A stretch of DNA of 63,991 bases, from positions 1 to 63,991 of the forward strand of contig JAIYDN010000062.1 in the NCBI GenBank assembly GCA_027487485.1. Direction: 5' to 3'. The stretch is from Planctomycetaceae bacterium. Lineage in GTDB: Bacteria > Planctomycetota > Planctomycetia > Pirellulales > Pirellulaceae. The notes beneath the pieces are model-generated. The model was not told where the DNA came from. It saw only the letters and a list, made by a program, of their open reading frames with translations, and did no database searches. The position numbers and the translations under genes are program-made. How positions within the stretch are numbered: the first letter of the stretch is position 1; each line of letters starts with the position of its first letter. Shown here one piece after another: positions 9,134-16,966 of the stretch.

Positions 9134-10048
9134 CTACTTCACAAACGAATCGGGTTCAGGCAACGCATCGGATGAAGCTTTGGCTGTTTTGAGATACTCG
9201 TCAACGCAGGGTGGACAGCAAAACTGGTAAGGTTTGCCGTCAATAACCCAAGTAAAGTTCGGGTTCGCCTTGGTCTCTGTGATGGGACAGATTCGATCAC
9301 CAGGCTTTGGATTCATATCGTGTGCGGACTTGATCCCCTTGAACTTCTGGGACGCTGTTACGTTTCCGTTAGCCGTAATATCAGCCGCTGTGTATCGTCC
9401 GCCGGGAGTAAGATAGAGTTCCCTCTCCGCATCATCCGCCAGCTTATCGGGCATATCGGGAGAATTTCCATGGCTCTCTTCACCCGAGACAAATCCAAGC
9501 CGGAATCGTTCGCCATCAATTCGAATATTCGGAATGGTCACGTCCAGTTTTCGGCCGACTAATTCCTTTGGCAACTTGCCAACGAAAAGCGACGTTTTTC
9601 CATTGCCATCGCCATCCTGCGGAGTCGGCTCGAAGGCAATGGCTTTAGAATCCGCATCACCGTCCGCTTTCACGAATCCCTTCAGCGTTTGACTCTCGAC
9701 ATCGATGACGCGACTCTCGTCCTTTCCAAGAGTGTATAGTCGAATCGCCCCTTCAGAGTCGACAACTGCTTCAACATGGTAACTGTCTCGCCCTAACGAA
9801 ACCATGATTCCACCATGTGCACCGGCTTTGTGCCCGTGTTCGGCGTCGGAATCTCCCGGCACGGACGAAGCCAGCGACGCTTCGGATGTCTTGTTGTTCG
9901 CAGTTAGGCTTGTTCGAGCCATATCTTTCTGAGAATTCTTAGCGGCCGAAACGTCCTGTTGATTCGTTGGTTTGCATCCAGCGAGGAACAGCACGCCTAG
10001 AGCCGAACTCGCAACCAAACTTAAAAGAAGACATTTGCTTTTTGTCAT
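9134..10048 (-). CDS. Metal-binding lipoprotein with a GHKAGAHGG-type domain and a C-terminal Cys-rich YHS-like module
   Basis: A 304-residue lipoprotein; the signal ends in the lipobox LAGC at about residue 25. The middle (about 75-190) has GHKAGAHGGIMVSLGRDSYHVE followed by a beta-rich domain clearly related to the proteins at 24077 and 42226 (HDGELLEVGKEEYHVEL and HHGSLVELGKEEFHAEL). The C-terminal 70 residues contain CPITETKANPNFTW and YQFCCPPCVDEYL, a YHS/TRASH-like Cys module that probably binds metal. It sits between the small Cys-module gene and the double adaptor, so a periplasmic metallochaperone for the pump is the best inference. Confidence 0.8.
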   Translation of the reverse strand: MTKSKCLLLSLVASSALGVLFLAGCKPTNQQDVSAAKNSQKDMARTSLTANNKTSEASLASSVPGDSDAEHGHKAGAHGGIMVSLGRDSYHVEAVVDSEGAIRLYTLGKDESRVIDVESQTLKGFVKADGDADSKAIAFEPTPQDGDGNGKTSLFVGKLPKELVGRKLDVTIPNIRIDGERFRLGFVSGEESHGNSPDMPDKLADDAERELYLTPGGRYTAADITANGNVTASQKFKGIKSAHDMNPKPGDRICPITETKANPNFTWVIDGKPYQFCCPPCVDEYLKTAKASSDALPEPDSFVK

Positions 10049-10078
10049 TTTTGGACCCTGGTTATTTGTGGAATGGAA

Positions 10079-10549
10079 CTATTTCTTGAGCGAGGCTTCG
10101 TAAAGATCGTCAAGCTTGGCAAGAAATTTCTCTGGCGCAGCCGTCATTTTCTTTACACAGGGAGGACAGCAAACATAAACGAAATGACCTTCCACAATCC
10201 CATGCTTGGACTTCTCGGAGACTTCATTGTCGGTCATCACGAGACAATGCCCTTGAGCCTTCGCAAAGTTACTCCGAATCTTGTCGAGATACTTTGCGTC
10301 GGGCTTTGACTTCAAACAATCTGCGCAACAGACATAGAGAATTTCCTTGGTCTCTGGATCAGTCATCTTGACTGGCTTTGCATGGCTAGTCAGCGATTCG
10401 CCGGAGACTGGACAGATTGCTTGTACTGAGATTCTTAGTCGCTCGCGGCGTTGCTCTGGACTTTCCTTTTGTGGTTCATCCGCAAAGGAAAATCCAACCA
10501 GACAAACCGAAACAGCGATCACAAAAAACTTACCAAATGCACGAATCAT
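10079..10549 (-). CDS. Secreted protein with two YHS/TRASH-like Cys modules
   Basis: A 156-residue exported protein. The start is placed at the ATG at 10549 because AGAGG lies just upstream; a further ten codons of open frame upstream lack this. The signal peptide is MIRAFGKFFVIAVSVCLVGFSFA. Two related modules follow: CPVSGESL...YVCCADCL and CLVMTDNEV...YVCCPPCV, each with a CxxS/CxxM turn and a CCxxC knuckle. This arrangement resembles heavy-metal-binding TRASH/YHS domains. The second module closely matches the C-terminus of the lipoprotein encoded next, so the two may hand metal to each other. Confidence 0.8.
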   Translation of the reverse strand: MIRAFGKFFVIAVSVCLVGFSFADEPQKESPEQRRERLRISVQAICPVSGESLTSHAKPVKMTDPETKEILYVCCADCLKSKPDAKYLDKIRSNFAKAQGHCLVMTDNEVSEKSKHGIVEGHFVYVCCPPCVKKMTAAPEKFLAKLDDLYEASLKK

Positions 10550-10582
10550 CTTAACCTCTTCATACTTGAAAACGAACACTAA

Positions 10583-11410
10583 CTACAACTTCGTTGAAGC
10601 CACCCACTGGTTGACTTCGGCAATATCGTTTGCGCCAATCATTGTCAACTGACGATCTTCGTTCTTCCAGCTCACGGCGAGCTGTCCTGCGGCTTCAATA
10701 ATCTTGCATGTCTTGCCGCTACACTGGGTCTCAATGGCTGGCAGACTGCCAAACCAAACAGGTTGTTCATCTTTGTGCTCAAACAGGATCAGCGATGTAC
10801 CATCATTACGTTCGCATATCGACGCCGAACATTTGCAACAAGGCATATTGAGCACATGCGTTGATACTCGAGTGAAACCTTCGGGAATGCCCTTAAAAAC
10901 AGCCGGCTCATAGCCAAGGTAGCTCTCGGTTGCATTGGCATCGAGTTCCTTTCCTTGATACTTTGATACCAACTTTGCGATTGCTACCTTAGGCTCCGAC
11001 TTAGCTGCACGGATGACCTCTTGAAAGTCAACAGCCAATGCAGCATGTTCATGAGAAGCTTCTCCTGCATCATGATCCGACGTCGGATTCCTCGCAAAAA
11101 ACCAGATCAGTGATACAGAGGCGGCCGTCACTAGAACCGCATAGATCCAGCTTTTCGGCAACGGCTTAGAAGGAATCGAGACGATTCGATCACTATCCAG
11201 TCGTGGAGCAACCTGCTCCCAAAGGGAATTGGTGTCAACACTCGCCTCGGACTGCCGCATGAGCGTACCTATCGCTTGAAACTCGACAATCGACGCGCGG
11301 CAGGCGTTGCAATGATCACAGTGCGACTCGAAATTCGTTCGCTCTTGTGCATCGAGTTCGTTATCGATGTACGCCGACAATCGTTCTTCAATCCAATCGC
11401 AATTTTTCAT
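10583..11410 (-). CDS. Anti-sigma factor with zinc finger and periplasmic Cys cluster
   Basis: A 275-residue membrane anti-sigma factor. The start at 11410 is set by GGGAGG just upstream and overlaps the sigma-factor stop by one base (TAATG). The cytoplasmic N-terminus (about 1-70) has the ZAS zinc-finger arrangement His-x3-Cys-x2-Cys (SHCDHCNACR), which clasps ECF sigma factors. One TM helix lies near residues 87-105 (WIYAVLVTAASVSLIWFFA). The periplasmic part carries NMPCCKCSASICER and further Cys pairs, a likely metal-sensing site. By analogy with the CnrYXH logic, metal binding outside would release the sigma factor inside. Confidence 0.85.
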   Translation of the reverse strand: MKNCDWIEERLSAYIDNELDAQERTNFESHCDHCNACRASIVEFQAIGTLMRQSEASVDTNSLWEQVAPRLDSDRIVSIPSKPLPKSWIYAVLVTAASVSLIWFFARNPTSDHDAGEASHEHAALAVDFQEVIRAAKSEPKVAIAKLVSKYQGKELDANATESYLGYEPAVFKGIPEGFTRVSTHVLNMPCCKCSASICERNDGTSLILFEHKDEQPVWFGSLPAIETQCSGKTCKIIEAAGQLAVSWKNEDRQLTMIGANDIAEVNQWVASTKL

Positions 11411-12003
11411 TATGCCTCCCAACCCAGTTGGATTAGCGAAGTCCTAAGTTCTTTTCTTGCTTTGTTCAGTCTTGAACCTACCGTTCCTTCAGGAATACCA
11501 AGCACACTTGCAATTGCCTCGTATCCTAACCCTTCGACTTCCTTCATGTGCAGAATTGCCCTCTGTTCGCCCGAGATTTTCTCCATCGCAAGGTTCAAAA
11601 TCTCTGCCTCATCGACTTGGGTTTGGCGGTTTGGATTTTCAGACATTTCGGTTCCCAATGCGACTTTATATGCTCTCTGTGCCTCTCGATTGGTCTTTCG
11701 TAAGTACTGCAAACTTTGATTGACCGCCATTCGATGAGCCCAAGTCTCTAGCGAGGATTCAAATCGGAACTGATCAAGCTTCGAAAACAACTGGATGACA
11801 AAATCTTGCATCACATCGTCCGCGTCGCTGGTCCCTACAATCTTTCGAATCACTCGATAAATCCTCGAAGCCAGAAGCTCATAAATTCGCTTCTGGTACT
11901 CGCGACTTCCGCTCGTTGCATTTTTGATCCAAACTGCCAACTCGTCATCGGGCGGTCTGCCAGATGTCGAATCTGAAAAGTTGGATGACTCTGCTCGATG
12001 CAT
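11410..12003 (-). CDS. ECF RNA polymerase sigma factor
   Basis: A 197-residue ECF sigma factor. Region 2 (about 35-105) contains DADDVMQDFVIQLFSKLDQFR and SSLETWAHRMAVNQSLQYLRK. Region 4 (about 130-190) contains GEQRAILHMKEVEGLGYEAIA and GIPEGTVGSRLNKARKEL, the helix-turn-helix for the -35 element. It is co-transcribed with its anti-sigma factor and the efflux operon, which it presumably activates. The target promoter could not be read with confidence upstream of 12853. Confidence 0.92.
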   Translation of the reverse strand: MHRAESSNFSDSTSGRPPDDELAVWIKNATSGSREYQKRIYELLASRIYRVIRKIVGTSDADDVMQDFVIQLFSKLDQFRFESSLETWAHRMAVNQSLQYLRKTNREAQRAYKVALGTEMSENPNRQTQVDEAEILNLAMEKISGEQRAILHMKEVEGLGYEAIASVLGIPEGTVGSRLNKARKELRTSLIQLGWEA

Positions 12004-12089
12004 TCTTCACTCCATGCTGCAAAAAAAGTGAAACCTGCCCGAAGTTCTTTTGAGACTTCAGGCAGGCTGACCTTAGCTATGCCGTAGGT

Positions 12090-12263
12090 TTAACGGCGAC
12101 AGCAGGAACGATTGTCGAGACAGCAGTACGCATTCTTCATGCAGCAGATGGGTTGCCCCTTTGCCGACATCGAAGACGCGTTCGCTGCGATTGCGTTATC
12201 GCTGAAAGAAAGACCGATCGAAGCCAACGTGACGAGACCAAGCAATGCAATTTTCGTAAACAT
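12090..12263 (-). CDS. 57-residue secreted protein with three Cys pairs
   Basis: A small ORF with ribosome-binding site AGGTGA eight bases before its ATG. A signal peptide (MFTKIALLGLVTLASIGLSF, cleavage near AIAA) is followed by a short mature part whose end reads CCMKNAYCCLDNRSCCRR. The three Cys pairs are spaced exactly CC-x5-CC-x5-CC, suggesting a soft-metal or disulfide cage. It is located 87 bases upstream of the sigma factor in the same direction. I recognise no family. Confidence 0.7.
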   Translation of the reverse strand: MFTKIALLGLVTLASIGLSFSDNAIAANASSMSAKGQPICCMKNAYCCLDNRSCCRR

Positions 12264-12367
12264 GATTCACCTATGGTTTTTGAATTAACTGAGAGAGATA
12301 TGTTGCCATCCAATAGCGGATGAGCAACGCTTCCAAACAAACTCGCAAAGAGAATTTATTTGGACTC

Positions 12368-12853
12368 TCAATTCCTCCAAACACAGGCAATCGACTGCCA
12401 AGAGTGTCCGCCAAAGCGAATGGGTACTTCGAACTTTCCAAAGCTCGATACGGCGGTCGCTGTAGGTTTAATCGATGCAAATGCAACGCATGCCCAAGCG
12501 ATGGACTTCGCGGGTACAGAAACCGACTTTGGTGGCTCGCTTGCACTCAGAACTTGCTTGCTGCAAATACATTGAGCACCCTGACAGATTAAACACGACG
12601 GAAACAACGATTTCGCCGCCGACCGGACAGAATCACTCGTTTTTACTGTCGGACGAGCAGTACATTTGGGGCATCGGGCCGGCTGACTGGCAAGTGATTT
12701 CGATGACGCAACATCTGCTTCAGCAGTCGCAGACTGCTTTCCGCTAATGCTCTCGAGGAACGATCGACCTAAGCAGCAACACGAAACCCCACCCAGAATT
12801 TGGCTGTAGGCAACCGCCATCAGCAAAACAGAATGAAGAATCGTTCGGAACAT
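12368..12853 (-). CDS. Secreted Cys-rich protein, first gene of the sigma/efflux operon
   Basis: A 161-residue protein with a signal peptide (MFRTILHSVLLMAVAYSQIL) followed at once by SCCCLGR. Further Cys motifs are CPKC near residue 62 and SCLICQGAQCICSK near 85-100. No recognised family. The ribosome-binding site is weak. As the first gene of the long minus-strand operon and a Cys-rich exported protein, it parallels the Cys/His-rich proteins that precede the other pumps in this window (16396, 33015, 35867). A metal-trapping or sensing role is inferred. Confidence 0.65.
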   Translation of the reverse strand: MFRTILHSVLLMAVAYSQILGGVSCCCLGRSFLESISGKQSATAEADVASSKSLASQPARCPKCTARPTVKTSDSVRSAAKSLFPSCLICQGAQCICSKQVLSASEPPKSVSVPAKSIAWACVAFASIKPTATAVSSFGKFEVPIRFGGHSWQSIACVWRN

Positions 12854-13300
12854 AACGCACGTCAGATACAGGTTTTCTCGGGGGCGACACAGATTGGATG
12901 CTGCCGGACGCCGTTTCCTTCACGAGCGTTGCATAATTTTAGCTACGGCGCGTGGAAGTCTCCATCGATCGTAGGGATTACGGCTAATCTACCCGTTTTC
13001 AAGAAACTCAGGACTTCCAATTTCAAGAAAGCTCGAAAATCAGCGCATTCTCAATCGCTTCGAACTTCGGAAGTCTTATGAAGATTCGGCAGTTTCGGGC
13101 ATCTAAGCCATTTTGGTCAAATTCTCTGCCAAAGACAGAAGCAAAGAGAGCAAGCTGGTTGAAACTCAAACGTAGCTGGTGGTTGGGCACAGAAAGAAAA
13201 TCGATCTATTGCGTGAAGAAACAGCTTTGCAGTTGCATCAGACTAATGTGAAGCCTAGGTGCTTCGAAAGAATCGAGTCTGTTTACAAGGAAAAATTGAA
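12854..13300. promoter_or_regulatory. Divergent promoter region with a repeated TTTC-AA-GAAA element
   Basis: About 450 bases between the minus-strand sigma/efflux operon and the plus-strand metallothionein-like genes; no coding frame is convincing. TTTCAAGAAA occurs twice, at 12997-13006 and 13021-13030, start-to-start spacing 24 bases. Each copy is itself an inverted repeat (TTTC/GAAA) with a two-base centre. Spacing near two helix turns on one face is what a dimeric regulator binding in tandem would need. Operator function is inferred. Confidence 0.4.
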
Positions 13301-13615
13301 ATGAAGATTGCCGCATCGTTCGTGTTGTTGTGTCTGATTGGACTTGGCGTGGCTATGGGGGCAAACTATGTAAGCAAGTCAAGTTTGTCTGTCGAATCGA
13401 AGGTTTGTGCCTGTGAATCCTGCTGCCCAGATGGCGGATGCTGCTGTGAAACGGGTGTCTGTACTTGCGAAGACTGTAAGTGCGATTGCTGCGCGGCTGA
13501 TTCCAAGGGCTGCAATGCAGGTTGCTGTGATAACAAGTCTGGCGCATCCCATTCGAACGATTCTAGTGTTGAGCAGGGCACTTGTCCGAAGTGCCCTCCC
13601 AAATCACCAACCTAA
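13301..13615 (+). CDS. Secreted metallothionein-like Cys-rich protein (copy 1)
   Basis: 104 residues from the ATG at 13301, chosen because AAGGA lies 9 bases upstream. The signal peptide is MKIAASFVLLCLIGLGVAMG. The mature part holds 18 Cys, mostly as CxC, CC and CCC: VCACESCCPDGGCCCETG, then CTCEDCKCDCC, GCNAGCC and a terminal CPKC. This density resembles metallothioneins, which chelate Cu, Zn or Cd as thiolate clusters, but those are normally cytoplasmic; an exported one would buffer metal in the periplasm. It is closely related to the protein at 15961, and the DNA is also similar, so the pair is a recent duplication. Confidence 0.85.
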   Translation: MKIAASFVLLCLIGLGVAMGANYVSKSSLSVESKVCACESCCPDGGCCCETGVCTCEDCKCDCCAADSKGCNAGCCDNKSGASHSNDSSVEQGTCPKCPPKSPT

Positions 13616-13843
13616 GGCCCCGGGAAGCTGAGTTAGTTTTCTCGAAAGTGTCTTGTGATTCGACTTTCCCAGGGCAACTGTTGCAAAGCAAATCCCTTAA
13701 ATACAGGTGCCCCAGTTGCTCCGTCTAATTCAGCTGTGGGACATCATCACGGAAGCGATTTCTGCAGGACATATTTCTCTACTACATGGGTGCTACGGAG
13801 TGTACCCATTTGCTAATGCTGATTAAACACTAGGAAGGTGACT

Positions 13844-14113
13844 ATGCAAAGTTTCAAGAGAGGGATGCTCTTATTTTTCGTAGTAGCGATAACGCACAAC
13901 GTTGGATGCCGATCAAATTGGCCAAGCTACAAGTCGATTGCGGCATCGCCAGTACCAATTGCCTCCTTTTCATCGACCGCATCAACCGCAGGCGAGTTGT
14001 CTTTCGCAAAGCCGCCTTCGTTTGCTGATGCGAGCACATCGCTGTCTCCTGGGAAAAGCGAGATGCCTGATCAGTCGTCGAGCGAATCTTGCGGTTCCAC
14101 TTGTTGTCGATGA
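13844..14113 (+). CDS. Small Ser/Ala-rich lipoprotein ending in a Cys motif
   Basis: 89 residues; the ATG at 13844 follows AGGAAGG by five bases. A basic hydrophobic signal ends in the lipobox-like sequence HNVGC. The remainder is Ser/Ala/Pro-rich and ends CGSTCCR. Function unknown; the Cys-rich tail fits the metal-binding neighbourhood. Confidence 0.6.
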   Translation: MQSFKRGMLLFFVVAITHNVGCRSNWPSYKSIAASPVPIASFSSTASTAGELSFAKPPSFADASTSLSPGKSEMPDQSSSESCGSTCCR

Positions 14114-14135
14114 ACTTTCTGGAGGCAAGCTGGAA

Positions 14136-14798
14136 ATGCCAAGCTTGAATGGTCTTGTGTCAAAGCTCGATACTTTCGCCTACCCGCTATCGAGACGTAT
14201 TGGCATTTCGGATCGAAGTCTGCTATTTGGTTGCGACACGACAACACTAGCAAATCTACCTTACGTACTTCGAAACGGCCAGGAGTTTTGTATGCTTCGG
14301 CAGGATCAATGCGGCTCACTTAGGGAATGTAACCCTGAGTTCCAATTAGCCGACTTTCAATCGCTCGATGGTACGCGATTTCGCTGCTATACAGTACGAA
14401 AAGACGGACGCACGGTAGCGTACGCTTGGCTTGGCAGTGGTGATATTCCTGCGCTGCACAATTGTAATGGACACGAATGGACTGGGCTTCCCATCTACCT
14501 TGATCAGGAGACCGCTTACCTGTTCTCAGTCTACGTGACTTCGTCCAGCAGAGGCCAACGACTGTACCAAGTATTAGCTTCTGGAATCGCTTCAACGATC
14601 CTTGGTGACGGCATCCGCCGAATTGTTCTTACGACCGATATAAGGAACAGTTCTTCGATTAAGGCAGTACAACGAATGGGGTTTGAGCTTTACGGAAGAA
14701 CTAGCTTCTCAGCTTTTTCTGGTTGGAAACGTGCAAGGTACGAGGTAGGTGCATCTTTTCTGCCAAGCAAACTCGGCAAATACGTTGGCGATTGCTAA
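14136..14798 (+). CDS. GNAT-like N-acetyltransferase
   Basis: 220 residues from the ATG at 14136, preceded by GGAGG about ten bases upstream. The open frame extends further upstream, but that part overlaps the lipoprotein in another frame. The C-terminal half has the GNAT core: YLFSVYVTSSSRGQRLYQVL (motif A, acetyl-CoA loop RGQRL in place of the more usual R/Q-G-x-G-x), then IVLTTDIRNSSSIKAVQRMGF (motif B). Substrate unknown. The unusual acetyl-CoA loop lowers confidence in activity. Confidence 0.7.
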   Translation: MPSLNGLVSKLDTFAYPLSRRIGISDRSLLFGCDTTTLANLPYVLRNGQEFCMLRQDQCGSLRECNPEFQLADFQSLDGTRFRCYTVRKDGRTVAYAWLGSGDIPALHNCNGHEWTGLPIYLDQETAYLFSVYVTSSSRGQRLYQVLASGIASTILGDGIRRIVLTTDIRNSSSIKAVQRMGFELYGRTSFSAFSGWKRARYEVGASFLPSKLGKYVGDC

Positions 14799-14990
14799 CA
14801 ACCACCACCGGCTGTTTGGTATTGGATCGCAGCTTCGACTTGCAAAACTGATTCTCAATCTCCGTTTTATTGAAGGAACCAGTCTCTTTGGGCATCCAAC
14901 TGATATCCATGGGCCGAGTGGCGGCTCAATGTCCAATTCATTCGGTATTTCATCACAGATGGTACCGAAGGCATGTTCTCGAAAGGAACG

Positions 14991-15593
14991 ATGATGAGTA
15001 TTGCGAGTATCGGAAAATTTGTGCTTTCGTTAGCGTTCGTTGCGGGCTTGGCTTTGGCTATTCCGCAGGTATCTCACGCTCAGTCCAGGATCAACGATTC
15101 TATTGCCAGAAAAAATGGGGCGCCTTTCTGGGCGAACCAGCGCACTTCGCGAAACATTCAACACGCGAGAGATTATTCTCGTGGGATGCAGCGTTATGCA
15201 ACTCAAGCTCAGGTCATCCAGCCAACGGTGACTCAAGCGGAATCGCAGATGCTTGGGCAACAACTCCAAGCGATCCAGCGTGACATGGCAATCGTACGCC
15301 AAGAATACGCATCCAATCCAAAAGTTGTCGAGCAAGTCAAGAAGATTGAGACGCAACTTGGGCAAGCAACCACCGTGCAAAAATCTCTCCATGAAGAGTG
15401 CTGCAAAACATCGCCAGATGGAAAAATGTGCGCGGAGATGTGTAGCAAAATCCATACATCGCTCGATCAAATGAAAGTAGAGCACGATAAGCTTCTGAAG
15501 GAACTTGGTCACGAAGACGCGGCTCATGAACACCAAGCATCGGACCATGAGCATCACGATCACGGCGGTACTGAGAACAAAAACAGTAAGTAG
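14991..15593 (+). CDS. Secreted coiled-coil protein with Cys motifs and His-rich tail
   Basis: 200 residues. The start is one of two adjacent ATGs (14991/14994) after AAGGA. The signal peptide ends VSHAQS. Residues about 85-130 form a Gln/Lys-rich helix that could be a coiled coil. Then come EECCKTSPDGKMCAEMCSKI (Cys pairs) and a tail rich in His (HEHQASDHEHHDHGG). No family recognised; periplasmic metal binding is inferred. It is followed by a clear terminator. Confidence 0.75.
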   Translation: MMSIASIGKFVLSLAFVAGLALAIPQVSHAQSRINDSIARKNGAPFWANQRTSRNIQHARDYSRGMQRYATQAQVIQPTVTQAESQMLGQQLQAIQRDMAIVRQEYASNPKVVEQVKKIETQLGQATTVQKSLHEECCKTSPDGKMCAEMCSKIHTSLDQMKVEHDKLLKELGHEDAAHEHQASDHEHHDHGGTENKNSK

Positions 15594-15660
15594 CATTTTT
15601 TGCCAAGTCTGTTTGGGGTGGGCTTCTGCTCTTGCGACAGACTATGCAATGTCTAGCGTT

Positions 15661-15695
15661 CAGCGGGTTGACTATTCAATCCGCTGATTTGCTTT
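15661..15695 (+). terminator. Intrinsic terminator after the His-tailed protein gene
   Basis: A hairpin CAGCGGGTTGA-ctat-TCAATCCGCTG (11-bp stem with one G-T pair, 4-base loop) at 15661-15686, followed by ATTTGCTTTTT. It lies about 70 bases after the stop at 15593. Confidence 0.8.
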
Positions 15696-15729
15696 TTGGG
15701 AATTCCTGGAGGCTTCAACGAGTTGGCTT

Positions 15730-15795
15730 GCTTGCGGGAGACGTTAAGTCAAACCAAGGAATTTTAAACTGGTTTGTGGGTAATTACCCGCAAGC
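15730..15795. promoter_or_regulatory. Compound stem structure upstream of metallothionein-like copy 2
   Basis: The outer stem GCTTGCGGG (15730-15738) pairs perfectly with CCCGCAAGC (15787-15795). An inner stem AAACCA (15751-15756) pairs with TGGTTT (15770-15775). A 12-base perfect palindrome GGGTAATTACCC (15778-15789) overlaps the 3' outer arm, so two folds compete. It lies 165 bases before the ATG at 15961, within the untranslated leader or promoter region. A leader switch or protein-binding site is possible; unproven. Confidence 0.4.
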
Positions 15796-15960
15796 ACGAT
15801 GTGAGCTTTTCCGATGATCAGAAGAAGGATGCGAAGTAGATGGCAACGGATCGAAATTTCCGTGAAGTATTGCAGCCTTCTCGGCATCCAACACTTGAGA
15901 AGCACTAATGCTTCCAAAGAATGATATCATATACCAGTGCCATTTTTACGGGAAAATGAA

Positions 15961-16257
15961 ATGAAGATTGCTGCATCGTTGGTTGTGTTGTGTTTGATTG
16001 GTCTTGGCGTGGCGATGGGGGCAAACTACGCATGCAAGTCAAGCTTGAATGCCGAATCGAAGGTTTGTGCCTGCGAAACCTGCTGTCCCGATGGCGGTTG
16101 CTGCTGTGAAACCGGCGTTTGCTCTTGTGATGATTGCCAATGCGATTGCTGCGCCGAGGGAGCAACCGGCTGCTTGGCTGGTTGCTGCACCGACAAAGTC
16201 GCAACCAACCCCACAGATAAACCAGCGACTTGCACCAAGGGTTGTTGTAAGGAGTAA
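15961..16257 (+). CDS. Secreted metallothionein-like Cys-rich protein (copy 2)
   Basis: 98 residues from the ATG at 15961 (GGGAAA upstream). It has the same layout as the protein at 13301: signal MKIAASLVVLCLIGLGVAMG, then VCACETCCPDGGCCCETG, CSCDDCQCDCC, GCLAGCC and a terminal TCTKGCCKE. About 20 Cys lie in the mature part, including one extra Cys near its start. The Cys positions are fully conserved between copies while the Ser/Asn/Thr-rich linker before the C-terminus has diverged, so the thiolate cluster is what selection keeps. Confidence 0.85.
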   Translation: MKIAASLVVLCLIGLGVAMGANYACKSSLNAESKVCACETCCPDGGCCCETGVCSCDDCQCDCCAEGATGCLAGCCTDKVATNPTDKPATCTKGCCKE

Positions 16258-16395
16258 ATGGTCAGCAGGTTTCTGGCGGGCTGGGAAATCACTCTGACCC
16301 TGACTCAGTCAGAGTGGGAACGAAACAGGAGAAGCGCAACAGTAACATTGACTCGTAACCGACGGTCAAGTACTATAGATGCAAGGAGTTTAGCT

Positions 16396-16806
16396 TTGGT
16401 TCGAAATCTGCTCGCAATTTTGATGTGTCTTCAAGTGCTGGTCTGTCCAGCGCTCTGCATCGACGTTTGCCAGCTCCACGAACAGGCTAACGGCCCCTCG
16501 TCCCATCTGGAGGGTTCTCTCCAATGTCATTGTTGTGGCTCTGACGCGAGTCCTGAGAATGAATCGAACGCTCCCTGTGATCCCCCGTCCGAATGCTGCA
16601 ATTGCTTTTGCGGTGGTGCTGTTGTTTCGGAGACCGATTCGGTTTACCTTCCGATTCACTTTGCTGTATCAGATGTTGCTACGATCGCACAATGTGCGTT
16701 TACGACGGAGCACACTGACTGCGTTCAGCCTGCCGAGCATGTGGCGGACGGGGCGTTGATTTTTGGGCGCGCGATTCTCTGCGCCTATTGCGTCCTTCAA
16801 ATCTAG
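16396..16806 (+). CDS. Secreted Cys-rich protein preceding pump 2
   Basis: 136 residues starting at a TTG (16396) placed seven bases after AAGGAG; the longer upstream frame has no such site. The signal peptide is VRNLLAILMCLQVLVCPALC. The mature centre is Cys-rich (LQCHCCGS, SECCNCFCGG), followed by a hydrophobic part ending AYCVLQI. Size, order (signal, Cys/His centre, hydrophobic end) and terminal Ile are shared with the proteins at 23527, 33015 and 35867. It lies directly before the adaptor/RND pair. A metal-binding role is inferred. Confidence 0.7.
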   Translation: MVRNLLAILMCLQVLVCPALCIDVCQLHEQANGPSSHLEGSLQCHCCGSDASPENESNAPCDPPSECCNCFCGGAVVSETDSVYLPIHFAVSDVATIAQCAFTTEHTDCVQPAEHVADGALIFGRAILCAYCVLQI

Positions 16807-16966
16807 CGAATCTCTTTCTTCGCGGCTCAAACGCACGTTGGTGTTTGGGAAAGTCAAATTCATGTAGCTCGTCTAGCGTTCTGTCCGTCTTCATTTAATG
16901 AGGGTGCTACAGACTGCGGACAGGGCAATCTACATCGCGTCAATTATTAAACATATGGAGTTAGCT

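Noticed and set aside
13902-14135. N-terminal extension of the GNAT frame
   Set aside because: Arg/Pro/His-rich sequence overlapping the lipoprotein gene in another frame; the start at 14136 with GGAGG upstream is better supported.
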